NCBI GenBank assembly: GCA_041678625.1
Contig: JBAYNS010000010.1
Location: forward strand, 1 to 20,551
DNA: 20,551 nucleotides
Direction of reading: 5' to 3'
Source: JBAYNS01 sp041678625
GTDB taxonomy: Bacteria > Patescibacteriota > Gracilibacteria > Peribacterales > Peribacteraceae
Positions within the stretch are counted from its first letter, which is position 1; each line of letters begins with the position of its first letter. The position numbers and the translations under genes were made by a program. A model generated the notes under the pieces. That model was given only the letters and a program-made list of their open reading frames with translations. It had not been told where the DNA came from and made no database searches. Shown piece after piece: positions 12,701 to 19,800 of this stretch.

Positions 12701-13809
12701 TCCTGGTTGTAATACACAGAGAATATCGATTGTACATCATCATCCGCCAGCCCAACGATCGCACCGGCGTTGCGTTGCGTACATTGCTCACAGAGCACTT
12801 CACCACGCATCAAAGCATTTTCTAATGTGCCTTTAGTGCTCTGCGTACCCAGCAAACCGCCGACCGTGGATGCACCACGGACAGAGGTACTGGAAACAAC
12901 ATTGGCAACCCGGCTGCGCTTGTTGGCGCCAATAAGCCCTCCGACTTCGTAGTCGGCATTGACCGTGCCTCCCAACACTGCAACCTCCTCCACTTCTGCA
13001 TCGACACTGCTCCCTGCTACCGCACCGACAACGGCAATGCCGCTGACAATGCTGTTTTGGATCTGCGATGCGAATATGCCACCTTCTCCTTTCCGTCCGT
13101 GATTTGTGCCTACCAAACCTCCTACTGTTCGCACTCCCTGCACTTGTCCATCAGCTGCATTACATCCATCAATACGCGAAGAGACGCTTGCACCAACAAG
13201 CGCACCAACATTTTCGCCGCCACCAGTGACACGTGCACCAACAAGCGAAATGTTCTTTATTGTTGCATCGAGCGCATATCCAATGAGCCCGACGGAAGAT
13301 TCCTGCGGTCGATGAATTGTCAGATGAGCAATGGTGTATCCATTGCCATCCAGAACACCAGAGAACGGCTCCTGGTACGATGTCCCTATTGGAGAAAAAC
13401 CGTACGCATCTTCACAGGCCACAACGGAGTTCCATGCCGTGCCACCACACCAATCCATACAATCTTTTTCATCACTGGCACAACCTTCGAACATTTCTCC
13501 GATACATTCCGAATGATCAACCCACGCACATCCTTCGGATTCCGCCTGACAGGATTTTCGATCGGTGAATTGACTGCAATCGTTGGTATTCCAATCGGCA
13601 GATTGTGCACAATCGATATCAGCGACAAGAACGTAATGCGCATCAAGATCATCACGCATCATCTGTAATTGCGTACAATCCGTAACCTGATACGGATCGC
13701 TGACTATACCTGAACCGACCAATAGTGCGGGACCCTGTGCACGAACAAAAAGAATTGTCAGAAGAGCAATCATGCAGAGCGTGCCATTGTTGATGAGTCG
13801 ATTACGCAC
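6790..13809 (-). CDS. Giant surface protein: GLUG, beta-helix, DUF4215/CHRD, Ig-like, C-terminal anchor
   Basis: A 2339-residue protein. Residues 1-25 are a signal peptide (basic start, then MIALLTILFVRAQG). Residues 43-162 are the 10-Cys module also found in the pilin-GLUG protein, and GLUG-like repeats (VGGLVGTN, VGGLIGAN) run to about 400. Residues 466-543 resemble a CnaB/carboxypeptidase-regulatory fold. Residues 570-1370 are short GGT/GGS beta-strand repeats of beta-helix type. Residues 1397-2155 hold about 14 DUF4215-type repeats (CGDG...EECDDGN..DGDGC), interrupted at about 1615-1720 by a CHRD-like domain. An SbsA-like Ig domain follows (2163-2263). The chain ends in a membrane span and ARRKRKYC. 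The GTG start overlaps the upstream gene by 8 nt without a Shine-Dalgarno; ATG 12 codons in would shorten the signal peptide. Likely exported and anchored; adhesion or structure is inferred. Confidence 0.9.
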   Translation of the reverse strand: MRNRLINNGTLCMIALLTILFVRAQGPALLVGSGIVSDPYQVTDCTQLQMMRDDLDAHYVLVADIDCAQSADWNTNDCSQFTDRKSCQAESEGCAWVDHSECIGEMFEGCASDEKDCMDWCGGTAWNSVVACEDAYGFSPIGTSYQEPFSGVLDGNGYTIAHLTIHRPQESSVGLIGYALDATIKNISLVGARVTGGGENVGALVGASVSSRIDGCNAADGQVQGVRTVGGLVGTNHGRKGEGGIFASQIQNSIVSGIAVVGAVAGSSVDAEVEEVAVLGGTVNADYEVGGLIGANKRSRVANVVSSTSVRGASTVGGLLGTQSTKGTLENALMRGEVLCEQCTQRNAGAIVGLADDDVQSIFSVYYNQDVGGIQSEREDRARTSIQLQNKETFEGWDFNRVWMMGDDGYPALRILNGRALEWKETAEAEAVSDADQVTENLEQDLLQENTLSTHGMSQNDTKEDRQSQVSIRGQVYRDAGETPAEKNVIVAISVNGGEVLARATTQKEGEFSVESLDLTAGDIVTAFLEGAQQKAVTIFRVGIGEEHTIDIFGGHLTLWQEEGTDSFSNDDLMRAASAGGTAHVDIDAVFMVQDGAITVQNDMTLFLKENSRLDLTESLNAGNVLLEGELALQSSTCTVHGSYRQRSGTLFVQKGNAIFEGDVVLEDGVFDGGEGTVELNFDLIGSMKMQGGTFKAPPVLRIDTDWTQTGGTFEHQNGTVFFAGTSHVLDVPQEETFHNVVVEKQNGTSLIIPDGRTLIVEGMLTLTSGSIDEGTVIVEGMLVHAASFQGGTTLLRIEGVSQREILLSHGGTLPQVVLNAPNVIMRTSEAVANSAFSDGENGVNDERFAVSCTQDIHILNGQFIIDAGAVHCGSDAHLIVDGGSITVNGGSLITEAPVTIHGGALNVVQGDVLFNGAVEITGGTLDIAGGTVALNSAFIIGGGVVTGTAGNLTVNAVLTLDGGSVEMQETVLEINGPLTMRDGNFHGGKANITINGTLEIGGGTFTAPSSLLRIAGDMRRLSGSFRHNEGTIEFFGTSKALDANGIALYTMRVAKNSGERMVITDGSRVLVEGDVILAGGSLEQGTLEVQGDVLVEEGSDGGSVSWLCTGNREQHLSVAGEAVLSGDLTVRKNPDTAVILLTDLRLPLSEQAVVIEKGILDLNGYSVDANSFLVMNGGSLLLRGGEVVSTPELTDGSSVSYILQEAATEVLHTFAYTDLVLNGVPDAEFIVPETGLSVAGDITVRGGTLRVPEEEFIVLGGSWLLQGGEFAAGTGTLSLVGEAQYIEGNNTFHNVQKLVQKDAQGMLIVASGSNQSIDGKLTLQGEQCTFLQVRSSDPQEQWTLQRVRTSSLSTLDVRGVDSFGSRALECTENCIDSGENTNWTFAATGCSAPSTLCGNSKVESSEECDDGNFAENDGCSPFCKLETGFSCKGEPSLCIPGCGDALIVAGEECDDGNATDGDGCSSTCMIEIGYACQEQPSMCTAICGDGVIAGTEECDDGNAEDTDACRSTCTNARCGDDILQSVIGEECDDGNTVSGDGCSQDCTREAFCGDGTLDNGEQCDDGNTEDGDGCSVRCTLQKGYACEGEPSVCELLCGKRVFDLDACHGRFYAAELTGDAQVPPVATPKTGFVIVRVNSDTSLTYSVFAEDVAEGSVAVHNGISGVNGPVLMDLSGFSGTSRILEKPERELLKDGGLYVEVTTADYPEGELRGQLTVVHGSEELPPPVEVCGNGMMEANEECDDGNTSNDDACLNICRRASCGDGHLWEAVEQCEPPFRVVPDPNDSEKLMRCSEQCQLTPFQRGNEKTEQEKKENERVQKILKSMSGSSVEYLCGNGSLDTGEECDLGLLNGIGTCSVMCEILYCGDGLVTEVIGEDCDDGNTTNDDGCTNTCHFAPLPGETENTSSTVVGMDTPAVTVWECGNSILERGEQCDDGNSISGDGCNSACKIELSTPLRLSAGGCGNSILERGEQCDDGNGISGDGCSDICQLEVSILDMVAQRIKLLEAGCGDARLDLTEECDDGNVRDGDGCSSQCRLEITVAGSEQCGDGKLDAGEECDDGGSNSDSIANACRENCTQPHCGDHVLDRHEECDDGNRTDGDGCSATCGVEHLVPAAPEHSVVCGNGLTEPREQCDDGNTTNGDGCSSLCRYETEAQSSSAATQRMVIETIEVSSPRTLRIRFVRPVDLEHILDPLRYDLRGSPVIPVLSVRWIDPYTVELVVESDLDPQHRYTLSVDMVTDDGVDVATQALFSAAEGILEEKSLEHGASPEEGAFPAQESQDVQMREIVTIAPLSTQQYMPVTPVAAETGPGALAAIIAGAAAGFSIFARRKRKYC
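7871..8037 (-). repeat. Recent internal duplication of one DUF4215 unit
   Basis: Bases 7871-7914 and 7994-8037 match at 42 of 44 positions with a 123-nt offset. Both encode GNSILERGEQCDDGN. Neighbouring units match far less at the DNA level, so this pair arose recently or was homogenised. Confidence 0.75.
8655..8970 (-). other. CHRD-like domain embedded in the DUF4215 array
   Basis: The protein segment runs from ELTGDAQVPPVATPKTGFVI through SGVNGPVLMDLSGF to GGLYVEVTTADYPEGELRGQ. This matches the CHRD pattern (AQEVPP..., GxNGPV, LYVxVxTxxxPxGExRGQL). The domain is known from chordin and many bacterial secreted proteins. Here it lies between Cys-rich repeats. Confidence 0.75.
9700..12100 (-). 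repeat. Beta-helix-like GG-turn repeat region
   Basis: About 800 residues consist of short strands separated by GGT, GGS or GGxV turns, for example VEITGGTLDIAGGTVAL and LTLDGGSVEMQETVLEI. This resembles passenger domains of single-stranded right-handed beta-helix type. Two related units with FxGTSxxLD and IxDGxxxxVEG spacing recur at about 11640 and 10690. Confidence 0.65.
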
Positions 13810-16800
13810 GATTCACAGAGGAGACAATGAGGAATATGCCAAAAGTGCATGCAATCGCCGCCGCGAGTGCAGCCCATCCAGAACCTGTACCAGCTCTTGT
13901 CTTCGTAAACGGCAGAATGCTCGCTGTTATGCCCGTTCCATCATGCACACGAAAACTCATTCCCTCGATGCGGCATTGCGCACTGCAACCATCGTCCGAC
14001 TTGGTATTCCCATCATCACATTGTTCACCCTGTTCGAGAATGCCATTTCCACATTGGCTAAAAGATGCCGGTGCTTTGCGATTTTCCTGTTCCTGCAAAA
14101 ACAGTGTGCATGTATCCGGTTTGGATTCCGTAAACGATATATCACTGATGATCTTCCCATCAACAGCCATAGCAAACGCTTCGTTGGAAAGACCGGTAAA
14201 GTACTGACCATCGGCAGTGCCAACAATGACACTCACCGTGGCAACTTTGTCGATACCGGCATTGTAGTGCCTCTTATCGGTTAGCACAGAAAGAATCTGC
14301 GGCTGTGCCTCTTCGAGATTCTCTCCAAGGACATGTGGCTCGAGTATGGCGTCACTATGAGCCATAGACGCTCTAGCCTGTCCCAATAGAGAATAGGAAA
14401 TACTGAAGTGCGTTTCTTTTACTTCGGATGCACCACCTGCCGTCCGGACTTTGATCTTGAGTGTATGATCACCTTCCCGAAGATTACGAATATCGAACGC
14501 AGCCGTATAAAGTCCCTGGCACAATGCACAGTTCTGCGTACAGACAACGTTTCGCTTTGCGTTGAAAATACAGGTATCCCCCGGATCACAATCAGAATCC
14601 CGAGAGCAGGATAAGTACTGCGCATTTTTGCACACACCTCCATTATCGCAATCTTCCCCTGGTTGCAGCGTGCCATCGCCGCAGAATTCCACACGACACT
14701 GATGATTGCAGCCGTCTCCTGATTGTGGATAGACCTTGCCACCACGCAACAGACACAGTGCTGCCGCATCGCGATCCTGAATGATGGCGTTGTGGTAGCG
14801 ACCCCCCCAACACAGCCCACCATCATCACACTGTTCTTCTCTATCGGACTGCAAAATCCCATCACCGCAGAAAGGAGCAATATCTATGGATTCTTGCAAT
14901 CCCGGACCGCACGGCGGAACCATCACGAACCGGCAAGCACCACGGGGATCTGTTGCCGACGTGCAGAACTGCTTATCTGTTTCACCTTCAATACATAAAG
15001 GCACATCTTCATTGCCAGTATCACATTCCTCTCCAAGGAGAGGCGTGACAATACCGTCTCCGCAGAAATAATCCGGGCATTCGCCGTTCACGGAGAGCAT
15101 ACCGTTCTTGCAGAAGAACGGTAAATTGATGATGATCGGCGGTCGCGGAAGGATCACGCCACCCGAATTGCCAATGCCGCCAATGTGTCCGCCACCGCCA
15201 GTGCCACCGCCAGTGCGGAATAGGCAATTATTGGCACAGCGCTCCGTTCCGGGAGGTTCACATTCTTCTTGACCAACAACCACCCCGTCTCCACAAGATG
15301 TCTGGCAGGTGCTTGGCGTTCCACTGCATAGGAATCCACTCTCCGTGTCGCACGTTGCCGAACAGCCATCACCACTGCTGGTATTGCCGTCGTCACACTC
15401 TTCCGAATCATTCACAACCCCGTTACCGCATCCTTCACTACACACGCTCGGTTCGCCCGTACATGTCCAGCCCGATTCCTCCGCACAGACACTGGAACAG
15501 CCATCGCCATCGGTCAGGTTTCCATCATCGCATTCTTCACCATTTGCAGCATTGATAACACCATTGCTGCAGAGAGAAACTGTCACTTGCGGATACACAC
15601 TATATGTATCCAATGCTGCATCTGCAGTAGCATCATATACACGGAAACAGTACGTTCCATCGCTGGATGTTGTGGCCTGCAATGCATATTCCACTTCCAA
15701 AACCGTATGCACAGGCAGCGGTCCTATAGATCCTGACGTATCCGCAGTATCCAAACCGTCACCTTCCACAAACGCATAACTCTCTGTATTTTCCAGCAAT
15801 GCCGTGGTTGCTTCTGCATGCGTGATGAATGCGGAATCGACCATCTCCCATGATGTGTTGGTATCAATTCCGGTCCACACTGCAACATCGCTACAGGATG
15901 ACACACCGGATTTGCTACCCGCTTGCAGTTTATATGCTGCGGCCGACTTCTGTGCTTTGCCAATGTTGGCAATGCCCACACGCAATCGTATCGGCTGCTC
16001 CTGTAATACAGAAGAAGAGAGTGTGTTGGAATCCTCCACAGCCAGCCAACCGCCATCGGTATTGAGCGCCGTGGTATCATCACGCCAGCGGAAGTGGAGC
16101 TGTGAACGGCTGGAACTGCCAATGGTCAATTGAGCATACTGATAACTATCAAGGACGCCGGGTTCCGCCGTATCGTACAAACGGAAACAGTACGTCGTAT
16201 CAGCTGTACTGGTCGTTGCCGGAGTAATGCTGTATTCAAATTCTGTGTAATGGTATGCCTGAATCTGCCCAACACTCGTACTAACGTTGGCCGTATCCAA
16301 ACCTTGGCCTGCAACGAATTTGTACGATCCGGAGCTCGAAAGCAGTGCTGTTGTTGCGTCACCATTCGTGAAGTTGACTGAACCGCTCATGGTGAAAGTG
16401 TTGCCTGTATCCACATCCGTCCAGGAGCCGATGGCACCGCACGTCGTCGCCAATTCTCCAAACTGAAGTTTATACGTCCGATTGACGGTATCCTGTGCGC
16501 CACCATCGTTGGCAACGGCAACGCGTAAGCGATATGCCGTGCCCTGTACGACATCGGCAATAGTTGTATCTTCTGCAGCAAGCCATCCGTCTGTTGTATT
16601 CAGAGCATTCGTTCCATCCGCTCTCCAACGAACAACCGCTTGCGCAATGTTCGGCACGCCAATGGTTATTTCCGGATATTGTGCGTATGCATCCAATGCT
16701 GCATCCGCAGTGGTGTCATAGAGCCGGAAGCAATACGTTGCGTCTGCCGACGATGCGGTTGTCGGTGCAATGCTGTACTCCACTTCCGTATATCCGTGCG

Positions 16801-19800
16801 CATCTAACGCTCCAATTGCAGCAGTGGTGTTGGTAACATCCAGTCCATTACCCGCTGCGAATGTATAACTCTCGTCATTGACGAGCACGGCGGTTGTCGC
16901 TTCGCCATCGGTAATATTGAGTGATCCCGTCATGACAAAGGCATTCCCCGTATCCACATCGGCCCAGGATCCGATGGCACCGCACGTCGTTGCCAATTCT
17001 CCAAACTGGAGTTTATACGTGCGTGCAGCAAATTCCTGAGCACCGCCCGTGTTCGCAACTTCCATACGCAGACGGTATGTAACCCCCTGAATAGCAGACG
17101 TAATGGCAGTGTCACTGTTTGCACGCCAACGACTGACATCCGTACTGTTGAGTTCATAATTGTCATTACTCCAGCGGAAGTGGAGCTGCGTCGTATCGGA
17201 GTTGCCGATGGTGAACTGCGGATACTGTGTATACGTATCGAGTGCTGCTCCAGCTGTTGTATCGTAGAGACGCAGACAATACGTCTGACCTGCCGATGCC
17301 AAGTACGATGCAAAGAGGGAGAACTCTATTTCCGTGTAGCTATCTGCACTGAGCGGTCCCAGTGAGCTCGTGGTGCTACCTGCATCTTTTGCTTTACCGG
17401 TTACAAACGTATAGCCTTCGCTATTTGTGAAGAGTGCCGGTGTGACATTCTCTCCATCGGTAATCAGATCTGATCGTGCAATGACAATGTCATCCTCTAG
17501 GTCAGATATCTCGGTCCAATCCACAATGGCGCTGCACGTTGTGGATTTTTCGCCAAATTGTAGCTGGTAGGTACGTGATGCTGATTCTTGTGCATCACCA
17601 GTATTGGCAACTGCAAAGCGGACACGGTACTTTTCGTTCTGCACTACATCGGTGATAGCGGTGTCCTCCACAGCCAACCATCCACCATCGGTGTTGAGTG
17701 CGGTGGTGTCATCACGCCAGCGGAAGTGGAGCTGGTCCGTAGTTGGGTCACCAATGGTCAGACTCGGGTACTGCGTGTAGGTGTCGAGTGCAGCATCGGC
17801 TGTTGTATCGTAGAGACGGAAGCAATACGTTGCCCCTGCATTCGTACTGGTTGCAGGTTCAATGCTGTATTCCATCTCTGTGTAATATTCTGCACCGAGC
17901 GGGCCAACTGCATCGCTCGTGTTGGATGTATCTTGTGCAGTACCTTCAGTAAAACTATATCCCTCTGCATTACTCAGAAGAGCAGACGTCGCTTCACCAT
18001 GCGTAATGAGTTCGGATCCCGTCATGACAAAAGCATTGCCCGCATTCACGTCCGTCCAGGATCCGATGGCGCCACAGGTTGTGGATTTGAGACCGTATTG
18101 AATTTTGTAGGTACGTGCTGCGTTTTCTCCGCCATTGCCCGTATTGGCAACTTTCACACGAATACGATGCGTTGCGCTCTGTCGCACATCCGCAATCGCC
18201 GTGTCTTCCACAGCTAACCATCCGCCATCGGTATTGAGCGCAGTCGTATTGTCACGCCAGCGGTAACTCAGTTGCACCGTTATCGGAGTAGGAACCACTG
18301 GGCTATCTGTCGTCAATTCAGGATACGCAGAATACGCATCGAGTACCGCACCGGCCGTTGTATCATAGAGACGGAAACAGTACGCCGTGCTATTTGCAGC
18401 AGTTTCCGTTGGAGAGATGCTGTACTCGAGTTCCGTGTAGGAGCTATTACTCAACGGACCGATGGCACTGCTCGTATTACTCGTATCCAAACCCTCGCCT
18501 GCTGCGAAAGTGTAACTTTCGGAATTTGCGAGGACGGCGGTTGTTGCATCGCTGTTAGAAAAATTGGCAGAGTCTGACATTGCAAATGCATTACCATCAT
18601 CTACATCCGTCCAGGAACCGATGGCTGAGCACGTTGTGGACTTTTCTCCATACTGAAGTTTGTAGGTGCGTGCAGCGGATTCTATCGCCTCACCAGTATT
18701 TGCTACTTCCATACGCAAACGATACGTGCTGGTGGTAACCGCTCCACCGATCACAGTATCTTCGGATGCAAGCCAGTCTTCATCGGCATTGAGTACCGCA
18801 TCAATATCAGAGCGCCAGCGGAAATGGAGCTGGTCGGTCGTGGAATTACCAATGGTAATCTCAGGGTACTGTGTGTAAGTGTTAAGCAGAGAATACGGTG
18901 ATGCATCAACCAGACGTAAACAGTACGTCTTACCCGCTTCGGCGAGTCCGGAGGAAACAATGCTGTACTCAACTTCCGTGTAGTAACTGTTGGTTAGTGG
19001 ACCAATCGATCCTGTGGTATCTGCTGTATCACGTCCCTCGCCAGTTACGAAGGAATACCCCTCCGCATTGCCAAGTAAACCTGGTGTCAATGACTGTCCG
19101 TCAGGATTGATGTACGCCGATGCGCTCATCGCAAAATATTCAGAACCAGCATTGTCCGCAGGAATCCACGTGGAAAGCAGTGCACATGATACTTCCGTCT
19201 TTTCCGCTATTTCCAGTTGATACGTTCGTGCCGCACTCTCTACCGCATCCCCTGTATTGGCGATTTCGAAACGAATGCGATATGTCGTATTCATCTCTGC
19301 GTCCGCAATCGCCGTATCCTCCACTGCCAACCAACCATCACTGGTATTGAGTGCCGTGGTGTCATCACGCCAGCGGAAGTGGAGCTGCGATGTATTTGAA
19401 GCACCAATGGTCAAACTCGGATACTGCGTATAGGTATCAAGGACTGCACCTGCTGTGGTGTCGTAGAGACGGAAGCAGTACGACGTACTCGCTGATGCGC
19501 TGGTTGTCGGTGTGATGCTGTATTCTATCTCTGTGTAGGCACTTGGATTTATAGGACCAATGGATGCAGTGGTGTTTCCTGTGTCCTGACCTTTACCGGC
19601 GGTAAAGGTATAGCTTTCGGAATTTGTCAGGACGGCAGTGGTTGCATCACCGTTGGAGAAATTAGCAGAGTCCGACATCTCGAAGGCATTACTGGTATCC
19701 ACGTCCGTCCAAGAACCGATAGCGGCGCACGTTGTAGACTTCTGCCCGTACTGAATCTTGTAGGTACGTGCGGCCGCTTCGGGAGTTCCACCCGTATTCG

